Numbered from the stretch's first letter, positions 45,007 to 55,637 are shown. The stretch: 64,000 nucleotides of DNA from Venturia oleaginea (GCA_013176395.1 JABMLP010000039.1:1-64000), one strand, 5' to 3'. Notes: generated from the letters alone by a model not told the origin. Numbers and translations: made by a program.

Positions 45007-45265
45007 TAAGTCCTTGCGACCAGTCTCGCGCTAGACCTGATCGAGTAGAACCACCACATTTAACTACATTTAACTTCATTTAACTGCATTCGAATACCAA
45101 CATAGTTCGATCATGACACAGAGATGTGAACGCGTCCTTTGTAGATAATGAAGGGCGGGGTCGCATACCCAGCTGCGCAGATGCTCTGAATAACCGTAAC
45201 CCATTCGCGATCGCCCGGCTGGATGAGTTCAGGCCCTGTGACGGCACGGCACGTGACCATTAAAT

Positions 45266-45665
45266 TGTCACGTTTGACCTTGGACTTGACTTGGAAGCAT
45301 GACTTGAATTCTATGGGATTGTTATGGGCATGGCCCATGGTTGGTATAGGCTAAGAGCCTAAGCCTGATTGAGCCTAGTATAGAGAAAGAATCTCATTGA
45401 GATTCTCTGTTTGTAGATACCTTCACTCCTTAACTGAATCTAAACAATCTTTGGCTACGAGTATGCTGCGTCTTTCCAGCTACCGTCCCGTAATAGGGAT
45501 GTGCGAAGTTGTAAGGATGAGGAGCTAACTAAGAGGTAGAGACGAGTCTAAATACTTGCGACCGGTCTCGCGCTAGACCTGATCGCGCTAGACCTGATCG
45601 AGCAGAACCACCACATTTGAATACATTTAACTGCATTCGAATACCAACATAGTTCGATCATGACA
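45266..45665 (-). mobile_element. LTR-like element inserted in the MITE, TAAAT duplication
   Basis: TGTCACGTTTGACC ... GATCATGACA with TAAAT at 45261-45265 and 45666-45670. The TG...CA ends and the 5 bp duplication fit a solo LTR of about 219 bp once the inner 176 bp LTR and its duplication are set aside. It shares sequence with the arms at 43727-45118. Confidence 0.85.
45320..45495 (+). repeat. 176-bp solo LTR, GGGAT duplication
   Basis: TGTTATGGGCATGG ... CCGTAATA, with GGGAT at 45315-45319 and 45496-45500. It differs from the copy at 63573-63748 at about three positions. The 3' end is TA and not the usual CA. Its first 14 bases occur beside the chromovirus remnant at 9568. Confidence 0.92.
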
Positions 45666-46532
45666 TAAATCACGTGCTGTGGCTCGTGCACTTTCTACTT
45701 AGTCGGAGTTTCCTTACGAAACTCTTACCTCTCTACCTTAGATCCTAAGTGTAATTCGTTGACATGTTCTGAAGTGCCTTGTGCCTTCGTATGGATATGC
45801 CGTGCCGTCACAGGCCTTGTACTTCTTTCAGAGGCTGTAACGACCTTCATTGACCCAATAACGCCCATCTGGAGGCCAATCTTGTCAAAGTTGTGCGTAT
45901 CCTTATCGTGGACGCCGTACTTTGCCTTAGTGTCTGCAACGAGCTTGAATCACGCGCCAATAATCTCGGGATCTTCCTGTAGTATTCTCTGCCTATCCTT
46001 TGCTCGATTGAAGGATATTTTGAGCTCATCTGAGCGCGTTCTGAATCTCTCAGCCCAGTTTTTGCCTACTGGCTCTCCACAGCGTATACCCAGTAGTTTA
46101 TCCGCCATATCTGCCACCTCACACAGCTGGGGTGCGAATCCTCACGAATCGAGATCGAGGATATATCGGATAATCGTTTGCTCTTCTATCGTAGTGAGCT
46201 TATGAGAGTTTGGGCGAGTTTGAGATGCAGAGGTAATTCCACAGAGCCGATCAGAGAGCCTTTGGTGTTTAACGTTAAAGGCTGTAGTAGCGCGCCGTAG
46301 GCTTTGAAATTGGCCAGAGGTTTGTATAAGCCTGAAGAGCGAGATCAATTCTACCTTCTTGAACGGCTATCGCGTTGCGTTGTTGAGACATTACGTGTTA
46401 AAGAGGATAAGGGCTGTGCCAAGGAAAAGTGGCCGGCTCGGTGGTGGAATACGTTATCTAGTTTAGCTTAATAGTAGTAAGACATGAATATCAATTAGAC
46501 TATATCTGATTCTACTATATAGTAAGCTATAG

Positions 46533-49500
46533 CTAAGCCATAGGCCTCTCCCCCTGTACACCAACAAAACGACTAGAATACTCCATCCGACTGGCTACTC
46601 TACGCGGCGGTGCTGCAGAAGTAGGAGTAGGAGGTTTTGGACCACTACTTTGTCGGAAAAACATACAATCTTGTCTCCCATCAACGAGACCAGAACCAAC
46701 TCTGTCGCTCACAAGCCCAGAGCCAACACGATCCCCAGCCTTCCCTAATCCCAATCTCTGCCTATCTCCAAAATCCAACTTCGCAATATCAGGTAGTTCC
46801 ATTTCTCTAGCCCTCGCTCCACTCTTATCCTCAATCAAGGCACCACCACTCCTCGCGGCATTGCCAGCTTGACGTTGAACACCCGAAATAACATTCTCAT
46901 CCTCACATCCAGGAAGACTTATCTTGTCGGCACCAAGCGTATTGCCAATGTCCTCCAATAAAACCTCCATAGGACAGATATAAGCAATGGCGTTCCGTTC
47001 ACACCAAGCAAGAACATGGCCACAAACACGACCTTGCTCGTTGTCGATGACCCAGGCGCCTGAATCGCCGCCAACGCCAAAGCCGCCAATGACGTTCCAG
47101 CTGCGCGAGAAACTGGAGCGTTGGTAAATTCGGACGGAACTCATTGCTTCGCTAATGACCCCGGTTTGGAGACCTGATGTGCGCCCAAAGCAGTGGACGT
47201 GGAGGGAGCCGAGTTCTTCTGTTCTGGCTACGCGGACGGGATATTCATCGTCATCGGGTTTGAAGACTGCGCCGCGGCAGACTGGTTCTATCAGCTTGGG
47301 GATGCGAGAACGGAGGTGATGGTGGTTGACAAGGTGTTGTTTGCCACCTTGGACGAGGTTGTAAGGTTGAAGTCGATGTTCATCAAGTTTGAGTAATGCC
47401 CAGTCGATTTCGTGCTTTACACCTTTGCGTTTCCATCGGCGGATTCCAGAGGAGGCATAGACGTAGCCGAGCTTGTGAGAGTCGAGATGGTCATCGTCTT
47501 TGTCCTCTTCGCTGGGGAAAAAATCTTCCTCGACGTCGTCCAGAGCTGGTTGTGTGACATAAATCTCATTTCCATCTCCGGGAACGACACCTTTGAGATC
47601 TCCCCGGGTGCCAGCAGTGTCATCGGTATCCACCGACTTATTATCCGATTCTTCGTCCGAGGAAACATATTCCCCTTCGTCAGAGTAGACTTCCTCTTCC
47701 TCGGACGAAGCCTCGTCATCATCGGAAATTTCTAACGGGAACATCAGATCTGTGGGAGCTCTTTGAAGTTCAGGATTGCTGGCGATACCAGCAAGCCAAG
47801 GGTTGTCATTGTCGTTACGCCGCGCAGAAGAGCGCTCAGGATAATTCGTTGTGTCAATCTCGTCATACTCACTGTTGTCGTCGTCGCTCGGCGCATCAAG
47901 AAGATGATGAACGGTCATTCCATAAAACTCATCGTCAACACGAATCACGCCGCCAAAACTGACAGGTGGAAGGTGCCTGTTTCCCATGTAAGCGCCAATG
48001 GATGCACCGCAAAGCGGACGTTCCTGGTGGAATGGGTTGAGAGGCGATGAGGAGTCAAAGCCGTAGTTCCGATTGGACATCATACTTCTATGTGGTGGTG
48101 CGCTGGTTTTGGTTCGTGTGACCTTACTTCTCCGAATCTTGCCTCTTCGGACGCGTAGGTCGAAGATGCTGTCATCATAGACGAATTTTCGATTGACCAG
48201 TCCACGGACTCTGGCAGTGCTGCTGCAAGTAATGAATATCGTTGCTCTCGCGCTCAATGCGGTCTCTCCAACACCGATGAGATCGATAGACACTGTTTCA
48301 GGAGAGTCCTTCAGGGCCTTTTCAACAATGCGCTCAAGCCGAGGGAGCATAACAGAGTGCCACTGATCGAGCGTCTCAGCAGCGAGTTTGACCGGATGAA
48401 GTCGCAATTTTGGTTTGGAAGGAATTTCGGTGATTTGGATCTCCGCATGATCTTGTATCACTTCCTGCTCAATCCTGATGTCTGTGCAGAAATCTCCATT
48501 CGACGTATTCGCAGTGAGATATCGCATCTGCCGTTGTCTCCACTGGCTTTGCACCAGAGTGATTCGTCGCTTGAAATCCTGAAAGCTGTACTTTTTGCCT
48601 CGACTGCGCCAAGCTCGCAGAATAACTTGCGCAGCTCGCTGTTGAGACGTGAGACCAGTGGCGAACGAGATGTTGTCGTCGCCGCCTGGTGGGCTTCCAG
48701 GGAGTTCTCGCGATGCGGGTTTGTGCTGCTCATCGGCATGTTGATGCTCCTCTCGGATGGAATGAGAGACGGAGATCTGCTTACTAAGACGCTTCAATCC
48801 ATGGGCGAACGGATTGTTCGAGAAGAAGGAAGGCGCAGGAGCAGCATGCAACTGCAGGAAGGGGTTGCTATAGTGTTGCTGGGGAGTCGAGTTTGTATCT
48901 ATCGCAGCAGGGAAGAAGGTGTTCTCGGGCGAGTGTCGAGGTACTGTTCCAGAGATGCTCTGTGCTCTGGCGAGCAGAGTCGCAGGATCAATCGGTAAGT
49001 CGTCATTGTCGTCGTCTATAAGACAGCACTTCTGTAGTTTTTGCAACCACTTGCTGTAGAGGCTGCGTAAATCGTCGTTAGACAAATTTTGGGAGGATTG
49101 TTCTAAGCAGTCTCGCACAACATTCATGTAGATGGTTCCACATTTGGACGCCAATCGCCCGACCCAGATCGTCTCCAGTCGTTTCTTGAAATCTTCGAGC
49201 GTATATCTAACTTTGAAGAGATCGGACAGAGGTGTCCAATGTCCAATTTCCAGGAGGAGAAGGCCAAGGCCGTAGACATCGAAGCGAGACTTGGTACATT
49301 TGCATGAGCGACTGCTGCAAAATCCACAGATGCCATTGAAGATGCGGGGGTCTTCTGGGTGGCGATATAAGTTTTGAACCGGTGCCGTCGAAGGGGCCTC
49401 AATACTGTATTCGGAGAACAGATCGAAGGACGAGATGTACGGGGTTCGGATATCATAAGCATGCTTGGACAAGTTCCTCGCTGCAGGAGGCTCTTTCTGG

Positions 49501-50642
49501 AAGAATACGATATTGCTGCTGTTGACATCTTTGTGAAGGACCTCGCCGTGAATTTTTGAGAAGGCCTGCATGATATTGAATGCAAGTCGGAATCGGTTTT
49601 CCAGTGGCGGACCCGGAGGCAGCTGACGGTTTGACGAGTTCAGGGACCTCGAGGCTGATTGCAGAAGTTTCAAAAGACTCATTGGGGGCTCGTTGCGGGC
49701 AGCGTCCTTGGGAAGCTCATAGACGAGGCCATATCGTGCCTCTCGTGGATCCTCAAAATATCCAAGACACTGAAGAGTTCGGTAGGATGGGAATTCATGT
49801 AGCGACCCGCATCTCCCAAAGAAATTCATAAAGGCATCCAAGCGATTGGTTGGAACAGGAATTCCAGTACTGCGGTATCCCGCATCGAAAGGAGAATACT
49901 CAACAAGGACAGGAACAGTTTTGAAAACTACGTCGCCCGCGTGTTGGCTTGGCGGCGCTGGTAAGCGGAGGTGAGCAATCATACGAGTCGTCGGGGTAGC
50001 TCCGACACTATCGTATGGTGGTGGAAGTTCCTCTGGCAGATCAAGAGAGGCCGGATCCAGTCGTGGTGGGAGCTGCAAGGCAGCGGCGGTCTCTTGGGTT
50101 GAGGACCGGCTGTTGTTGACAGGGTTGACAAGAGTCTCCTGACTCTCTGTGTAGTTGGGCTTGCTCGTAGGCGGTGGAAGGATATGTCTCCGATTCTTGC
50201 TGATGTCGTAGAGCAAATCGATGGATGTTCTGAGCTCACCAGCCAGCTGTTCATAGCGAGTTCGATCAGTCATGGACCACCTCCTGTCCCCATGCTTCTT
50301 CTCTCTATCGCCGGTCGAACTGACGGTCATGGACATGCGATCTTTCTCATCCAGCACATTCTTGACATTTTCCAGAACATCGTGGACCGTTTCTAGGGAG
50401 CCTTGGCGCTCCAGAGTTTCATGGCCATGGTGTTGTTCTGTCGTGAGGCTATCGGCGCCCCACTCGTTGCCCCAGGCTTCCAGTCGTTCGCGCTGTATGG
50501 CGAATTCTCTGTGCAGTGCAACGAGTTCTGGCGCTGGTTCTGCATCTATCGTGGCAAGCTCGGCTGGCTTTTTGGAGTCGGAATACAGGCGAGCCATGCG
50601 CCGGGACTGGTTTCGCGATTGGAGCCCGCCATAACCCTCCAT
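46533..50642 (-). CDS. HeLo-like, pseudokinase, IQ and trypsin-like fusion protein
   Basis: A single open frame of 1369 residues from the ATG at 50642; the frame is open 62 codons further upstream, but that part looks like leader. Residues 40-150 resemble the later helices of a HeLo (prion-inhibition) domain: REFAIQRERLEAWGNEWG, then MTDRTRYEQLAGELRTSIDLL. Residues 240-540 form a kinase-like domain with HKDVNSSN (370-377) and FDVYGLGLLLLEIG (454-467); DFG and the usual VAIK are not evident, so it is probably a pseudokinase. Residues 667-707 contain two IQ-like segments. Residues 875-1240 form a trypsin-like domain with H912 (or H913), D1080 (EIDWALLKLD) and S1194 (GGDSGAW), split by an acidic Ser/Glu-rich insert (about 973-1057). 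Function is not known; the domain set suggests cell-death or incompatibility signalling. Confidence 0.8.
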   Translation of the reverse strand: MEGYGGLQSRNQSRRMARLYSDSKKPAELATIDAEPAPELVALHREFAIQRERLEAWGNEWGADSLTTEQHHGHETLERQGSLETVHDVLENVKNVLDEKDRMSMTVSSTGDREKKHGDRRWSMTDRTRYEQLAGELRTSIDLLYDISKNRRHILPPPTSKPNYTESQETLVNPVNNSRSSTQETAAALQLPPRLDPASLDLPEELPPPYDSVGATPTTRMIAHLRLPAPPSQHAGDVVFKTVPVLVEYSPFDAGYRSTGIPVPTNRLDAFMNFFGRCGSLHEFPSYRTLQCLGYFEDPREARYGLVYELPKDAARNEPPMSLLKLLQSASRSLNSSNRQLPPGPPLENRFRLAFNIMQAFSKIHGEVLHKDVNSSNIVFFQKEPPAARNLSKHAYDIRTPYISSFDLFSEYSIEAPSTAPVQNLYRHPEDPRIFNGICGFCSSRSCKCTKSRFDVYGLGLLLLEIGHWTPLSDLFKVRYTLEDFKKRLETIWVGRLASKCGTIYMNVVRDCLEQSSQNLSNDDLRSLYSKWLQKLQKCCLIDDDNDDLPIDPATLLARAQSISGTVPRHSPENTFFPAAIDTNSTPQQHYSNPFLQLHAAPAPSFFSNNPFAHGLKRLSKQISVSHSIREEHQHADEQHKPASRELPGSPPGGDDNISFATGLTSQQRAAQVILRAWRSRGKKYSFQDFKRRITLVQSQWRQRQMRYLTANTSNGDFCTDIRIEQEVIQDHAEIQITEIPSKPKLRLHPVKLAAETLDQWHSVMLPRLERIVEKALKDSPETVSIDLIGVGETALSARATIFITCSSTARVRGLVNRKFVYDDSIFDLRVRRGKIRRSKVTRTKTSAPPHRSMMSNRNYGFDSSSPLNPFHQERPLCGASIGAYMGNRHLPPVSFGGVIRVDDEFYGMTVHHLLDAPSDDDNSEYDEIDTTNYPERSSARRNDNDNPWLAGIASNPELQRAPTDLMFPLEISDDDEASSEEEEVYSDEGEYVSSDEESDNKSVDTDDTAGTRGDLKGVVPGDGNEIYVTQPALDDVEEDFFPSEEDKDDDHLDSHKLGYVYASSGIRRWKRKGVKHEIDWALLKLDEHRLQPYNLVQGGKQHLVNHHHLRSRIPKLIEPVCRGAVFKPDDDEYPVRVARTEELGSLHVHCFGRTSGLQTGVISEAMSSVRIYQRSSFSRSWNVIGGFGVGGDSGAWVIDNEQGRVCGHVLAWCERNAIAYICPMEVLLEDIGNTLGADKISLPGCEDENVISGVQRQAGNAARSGGALIEDKSGARAREMELPDIAKLDFGDRQRLGLGKAGDRVGSGLVSDRVGSGLVDGRQDCMFFRQSSGPKPPTPTSAAPPRRVASRMEYSSRFVGVQGERPMA

Positions 50643-51067
50643 GATTGCTAGACTTAATTCAATGGGTGCGCGATGAGTGCGATGGCGATAATAGATTGAT
50701 GGCGAGGCTTTTGAGAAAGTCAGAGGCAAAGGTGGTGGTTGCGACGGCTTGAGGTGAATGCGTCTGCCTAAACGTCGTCGTATCAAGACATGGGTTATGG
50801 GTGCACTGTCCACCATTAGGTGCGCCACTACAAGGCTTCCCAGAAGCTGTCACGCCCAGACACTGCGCCCAGCAACCTCTTCCCGTCGCTTCATCACTCG
50901 TAGCCTTCACATATCACGAGCACCGCTTTTGTATCGCCAGAAGCTGCCTCAGATGATGATGATTGTCATCATGTCTTATTGTCTTGGGCATCCCGAAATC
51001 TTATCCACTCTTCACACATCCGAGATATATCTAGAATAATACAGCCCGCCTCGCCAACATGAACAAA

Positions 51068-52510
51068 TCATACACTCGTGGGAATCTTCACCTGTCCCGG
51101 CTTCCGGTCCTCGTGAGGCATGCCGTACCTCCATCCTACACCAGCCCGGCATCTGCCATCCTTGCCGACCGCGTCCACACTCACGTCTTGAAACCTGAAA
51201 TCATACTTCTGGCCCTCGTACACTTGGACCTTTTCTTCTCTCTTCTTTTTCCTCTCAAGATACTTCTCGCCTGCTTCTTTCTCTGCTGCCGCCAGTTCTT
51301 TCGTAAAGTTCCGTAACTCAGGTGTCGAAGGGGAAGTATTTTTGAACTTTTCAATCTCAATCATCTGCGGATGGGGTATGCGCTCATCGGCCGACAGTAG
51401 ATCGGGGTGGAATGCCCTGCCAGCGTCTGCTCGAGTGAAGGCGCGCGACTCCGGCACGGGATGAAAGATTTGTTGCGTTGTTGCGGGGTGCACGGGAAGG
51501 TCGTTGACGGGTTCGTGCCATGTTATAGGAAGGGGTTTCTTCGTCCTCCCGTCGAGCCTTTGCCTCGGCCACTCTTCGCTTCTCGGAAGCATCCCAAGGA
51601 CTGTACGAGAATAGACGGCAGCAAGAGGTTTTTTCTGGCCGCAAGTTAGTCCGAGAACCATAGTTGTCATCACGAGGGGTATGAAGAGTGGCTAGATCAG
51701 AGAGGCTCGCATGCTATGTTGTGTAACCATGTAGTTGTCTTAAAGACTAATCGAATTTTGAAATGATATCATCATATCAGGTTGTGGATAGAGCGAGTGG
51801 TCATGGCTTACCTGATTTACCCAGTCTCGCTCCATCTGCTTCATCCGAACTACAGCGGCGACCCTCTCCATTGTCACACCTGATTCAGCGCTGATGCTTC
51901 GTACCGACATCTTTTCCTCGACGGCCTTGATGTATATCATCTCTCGAAACTCTTCGCTTAGGACAGGCTGGCTTGTGAAAGCCCTGTTTAATGGAAAGGG
52001 TGTCAGCTCTATTTTTCTCATCATGCGACGTTTTACCCTTGGCTCGCGAAACCTGCCACGCTCATCCCCATCCTCATCATCAGTCAGCCCCTCTGCATCT
52101 CTGCGCTCTTCTTGGCTCGGGTCGAAATTTTCGCCTTCGACATCCCGATCCGTGTCGTCCTCCTTTGTTTCGACGCTGCCCTCTTGTCCTTTTGCGGCGG
52201 CGGATGTGTTGTAAGCTTTCTCCTCTTCAGACGCTGAGAGAGTTTCCAGACGTCCAAGATACATTGGTGTACGGTCCTCGCGGGGAAGTTTGAACTCTTT
52301 ACCGGCCTGGTTGAGCCAGCCCAGCAGTTTCCGCCGTTGCCGCGTGATACGTTTCAGTCGGAATGTGCGCTTTTGGTGAGAAGGGGAGGCAGAGAAGTGT
52401 CTGGTCTGGAAGGCTTGGATGGGTTGCGCATGGATACATTGCGTTCGCGGCCGCGTGGAGGCAATCAATGGAGATGCGAAGGGAAGAGGCGGCTGCCGTA
52501 GAGGAGGCAT
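51068..52510 (-). CDS. Mitochondrial small-subunit ribosomal protein mS35 (Bot1 type)
   Basis: Exons 52510-51812 and 51634-51068 with a 177 bp GTAAGC...CAG intron give 421 residues. The ATG at 52510 starts a mitochondrial presequence (MPPLRQPPLPFASPLIAS, then RHFSAS). An upstream in-frame ATG at 52759 would bury it, so it is less likely. The core SQPVLSEEFREMIY and KMSVRSISAESGVTMERVAAVVRMK, then, across the splice, QKKPLAAVYSRTVLGMLP, are characteristic of the eukaryotic mitochondrial regulator protein family (PF12298; fission yeast Bot1, yeast Rsm24). An acidic insert (about residues 115-150) precedes it. The role is in the mitochondrial ribosome. Confidence 0.88.
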
Positions 52511-53605
52511 GACGAGAAGCTGTGCACCGGGATGACGGCCGGATGAAGGATCGAAATAATTGGCGGAGTGAGAGAGAGGCTTGTGATGGGATGGATTGGA
52601 TGGAGTGTTTGGTGGAGTTTTTGATGTCCCAAGAGAATTGAAGTTTCTTTGCAGGTGGAGCTTGAGGTTCCGCATCCGCAGTTCTGCCGGAGCGGCGTGA
52701 CTTTGTCGTGGATAGTAGTTGTGCCAGAACTTGATTTCTTGAATCTTCCCATCTTCCACAGGAATTCTAGTCGTTGGAGAAAAGAATCTCCATCATCAAC
52801 ATTCATCTCAACGTGACGACCACGACTTCCAAGAACCTGACGGGAGACGGAACGCTCAAATCAGCCATACCAGGTGTGTTGCGAGGATCCACCTTCTTTG
52901 GCATGGATACCATGGTACGTTACTCGTTCTCAATTAGTCGGGTCGGATACTTTGGATTCCATGCAAAGTTGTAGTCGACGACACTCTTCAAGTTGTTTGC
53001 AAACGCCTTGTGCAAAGCTTCGGTATGTCCATCTCACCCTCTACGAGTCGACTTGCTGACGAGACCAACAGTGTCATGTCAGTGCAGTTGCTTGCTGCAA
53101 AAATGACTTGTATTGTATAGGCAATTAGCAAGGAAAGAATGAGTCTCATTTCGTAAATCTAGGTCACCAATTTTGAATACTGATTTGTAGCAGTATTCTG
53201 CAAGCTACACGAACATCGCAAATCATTCATGTCTAAATAGTTGGGGCATAACCTCTCGTGGGCCCTTTGCTGTGTCGGGGAGAAGTGTGAAGATGCTCAT
53301 CAGGGCTCTCTTTGTTCAGCAGTCGACAAAATGTGTCTACTCAGGCCAATCTTTATACACGGGTTACTGCCTCCCTCGGGTAGAGAGTAGAAACAGCACT
53401 AGTACAGAAAGGCTTTGGCTTTCATCACTTGAGCATATTCCACAATAATGACGACAACCAAGTGACAGTTCCTTCCAAGCTTTCGTCCATGCATTTCGTA
53501 ACTCATTGACAATGCTAAGCCATCTTTGATGTTCATGACCAACATCGTCACAGTGCAAATGCGCCCACCAATGCGTTTGTCATTCCACAATCAAAACCCG
53601 AGTAC
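52511..53605. other. Intergenic, nothing recognised
   Basis: I see no supported gene or repeat. It holds the mS35 promoter and the RIO1 3' region. Confidence 0.5.
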
Positions 53606-55036
53606 CTATCTTTTCTTTGGTTTGGCAGTGTTGGAAATTGCCTTGTTTTTGAGATGCTTGGGAATCTTGATCTTCCGCTTCTCTCTCTTCTCTTCCTTGA
53701 CAAGCTGTTTGTGGGCTTTCTTGTCATCGAGCGAAACATGTTTCTTGCCTCTGGGAATTCCGTTCTCACGCTCCTCCCACTCTTCATCGGCATCGCTGTC
53801 GCTGTCGGAAGTAGATTCGGAATCATCCCCGCTGTGGTTGTCCATCTCGGCGAGAAGGGCAGACTTGTAAATGAGATCCTGTCCTTCCTGCAACTTGACC
53901 CCGTCGCTCTCGACATTGTAAACTTGGTCAAGGTTTTGTGGGATGAATTCCTGTCGGAAAACATCATCCTCTTGCTCTTCCCTTGCCGCTTGTTCCTCGG
54001 TCAGGGCCTCGCGCTTGGCGAACATTTCCTCGAGCATATCCGCCATGCCGTCGAGTTCCACACTGCCTTCGGGGATGGTGACGTATCCGTAGCAAGCTCT
54101 CTCGGCCAGGGTGTCGACGCCCTTGCGTTTGAAGTAGTCGGTGACGTTCTTGATGTCCATACGCAGAAATTCCAAGCTTCTCGGGTGATCGTGCTCCACA
54201 CTCTGACTGACGTCAATGTACCATGGCATGTCGTCCATCCAGAGCATGTTGTACTCGCTCAAATCCCCGTGAACAAGGTGGCACACTTGGTAGACGCGTC
54301 TCATGTATCCGAGAACCTGGTAATATACGTCTCGCCACCTACTGCCTGCGTCTTCACCTTCGAAAGCGACATCCTTCAATCTGGGAGCAGGTTTGTCTTT
54401 CTTGCCAAGGAATTCCATGACCAGGACGTGGTTCTTAAGATGTAGTGGCTCCGGGCAGGGGATACCAGCAGCGTGCATGCGTTTCAGATTCCGCAGCTCT
54501 TTCTCAGCCCACAACCTCACCATGGCGCGATTGCTGCTCTTTTGGTAGCCTTTTTGGAAACGGTAGTCGCCACTGATGTACTTCTCACGGTCCTTGAATA
54601 CAAGAATGGACGTCTTGTAGACCTTGATGGCACGGTGGAGGGGTTTCGAGCTGGCATCAGGGTTGTCGTCGGAGACGTCTGGAAAGGTGATGGCGTGGTA
54701 GACATTTGCCTCTTTTCCCGTGGAGATACAACCGTTGACCTCCGATATGATGCCCCGGTTGATCATCTGCAGGAGAAGCAGGCGAGTCTTTGGGTCAAGG
54801 ACTTGCTCCGTGGTTGCTCTGTCGCTTTTGTCTCGGTTTCCCTTTCTGGTCGGACCTGTCTCAGTCATACTGGCCGAGTTTGTCTTGTCACCAATGTTGA
54901 GCTTGTCGGCGTGCTTGGAAAGAGACTCGACGTCGCCATCGGACTCGTAGGAATCATCGTTATCGTTTTCAGAGTGAGGCTGAGAAGGAACTGGCTGCTG
55001 GGCGGCGGCGGCGGCTATCCGGGCGGCGTGAGGCAT
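53606..55036 (-). CDS. RIO1: RIO1-type serine/threonine kinase
   Basis: 476 residues in one exon from the ATG at 55036. RIO1 acts in late maturation of the 40S ribosomal subunit and also in cell-cycle control. The sequence shows the P-loop STGKEANVYHA (residues 105-115), Lys138 in AIKVYKTS, the catalytic HGDLSEYN (Asp258) and the metal-binding Asp275 in YIDVSQSV. The acidic N-terminus (DNDDSYESDGD) and the acidic then basic C-tail (DSESTSDSDSDADEEWEE, then a Lys-rich end) are usual for fungal RIO1. Length and motifs are complete. Confidence 0.95.
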   Translation of the reverse strand: MPHAARIAAAAAQQPVPSQPHSENDNDDSYESDGDVESLSKHADKLNIGDKTNSASMTETGPTRKGNRDKSDRATTEQVLDPKTRLLLLQMINRGIISEVNGCISTGKEANVYHAITFPDVSDDNPDASSKPLHRAIKVYKTSILVFKDREKYISGDYRFQKGYQKSSNRAMVRLWAEKELRNLKRMHAAGIPCPEPLHLKNHVLVMEFLGKKDKPAPRLKDVAFEGEDAGSRWRDVYYQVLGYMRRVYQVCHLVHGDLSEYNMLWMDDMPWYIDVSQSVEHDHPRSLEFLRMDIKNVTDYFKRKGVDTLAERACYGYVTIPEGSVELDGMADMLEEMFAKREALTEEQAAREEQEDDVFRQEFIPQNLDQVYNVESDGVKLQEGQDLIYKSALLAEMDNHSGDDSESTSDSDSDADEEWEERENGIPRGKKHVSLDDKKAHKQLVKEEKREKRKIKIPKHLKNKAISNTAKPKKR

Positions 55037-55637
55037 GTTGGATGTATGGTAATTGTCTGTTGTTGAACGGTTAGCTAGAAGAAGAGGTTGAAACTATGAC
55101 TATGACTATGACTCTGCAAGCAGGTAGTGGCGGTATCGCAGAGTACTCGTATGAGCTGGCTGCAACAACCAGAATCCAGTTTATGACACGTCAGGGAACT
55201 AGTCAATGTGGGCGATTACTTCCATTATATGATTGTACTGTGATATATGACCTAATTCTTCGCGTTGGAAGAATACTTCGGACTTCGGACTTCAGACCCC
55301 CTCCTTATCGATAACCTTCGATTGAACTCATCCTCATCCCCATCCTCATCATCCATATTCAGTCCATCACCTTGATCACGATTCAGTGCTCAGAATGTAC
55401 TTAGACAGAGCGTATGCGCACAGTGGGCTTACCATCTCGACAACTCATCGCTTCGTCCTCTCCCAGAAGTCGAGTCGATATCTCACCCAAGGTCTCTCAA
55501 TTTGAGATCAATATCGATGAGAACCTGACCATGTACTTTCTAAGATTACCAACATTCATTGCCATATAGCTCGGACTGGACGATTTTGAGTTGTCCAACT
55601 ATATCGAGGCGATCGATTGACGTCGCTGCCCACACTC
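55037..55637. other. Intergenic, nothing recognised
   Basis: No gene is seen. There is a short run of ATGACT near 55095. Confidence 0.5.

Larger units (their letters stand above)
43727..45118. mobile_element. Inverted pair of LTR-like arms around a pogo element
   Basis: TGTCATGATCGAACTATG at 43727 and its inverse ending 45118 form arms of over 100 bp, each with 10 bp GTAGTTAAAT repeats and a GATCAGGTCTAGCGC motif. The left arm carries one extra copy of the last motif. The arms match the minus strand of the 45266-45665 element. The flanks (CCACC, CAGAG) do not match. The two arms cannot be joined to an intact empty site across the pogo insertion, which suggests rearrangement. Confidence 0.7.
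45239..45810. mobile_element. MITE inserted in pogo, 9-bp target duplication
   Basis: TGACGGCACGGCA ... TGCCGTGCCGTCA. The left flank CAGGCCCTG (45230-45238) and right flank CAGGCCTTG (45811-45819) match at 8 of 9 bases. Removing the inner insertion and one TAAAT leaves 167 bp, the same length as 29677-29843. A 9 bp duplication is typical of Mutator-like elements. Confidence 0.88.
45119..46454 (-). pseudogene. Decayed pogo copy carrying nested insertions
   Basis: 45119-45238 and 45811-46348 match the transposase of the element at 30368-32198 (HTH region at 46348-46142, DDE region elsewhere) with many stops. The right inverted end ...GGTGGTGGAATACGT lies at 46454 and is followed by TA. The left end is cut at 45119. 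It is interrupted by the MITE at 45239-45810. Confidence 0.85.

Noticed and set aside
48357..48998. 213-codon plus-strand open frame
   Set aside because: It lies antisense to the 46533-50642 gene, has no recognisable domain and its composition mirrors the real gene.
50659..50910. Possible upstream exon for the HeLo-like gene with a Cys-rich stretch
   Set aside because: It does not resemble the missing first HeLo helix and no convincing splice sites link it to 50642.
52511..52759. Upstream start for mS35
   Set aside because: It would place about 80 non-conserved residues before a good mitochondrial presequence.
53654..54445. 263-codon plus-strand open frame
   Set aside because: Antisense shadow of RIO1, whose motifs are complete on the minus strand.
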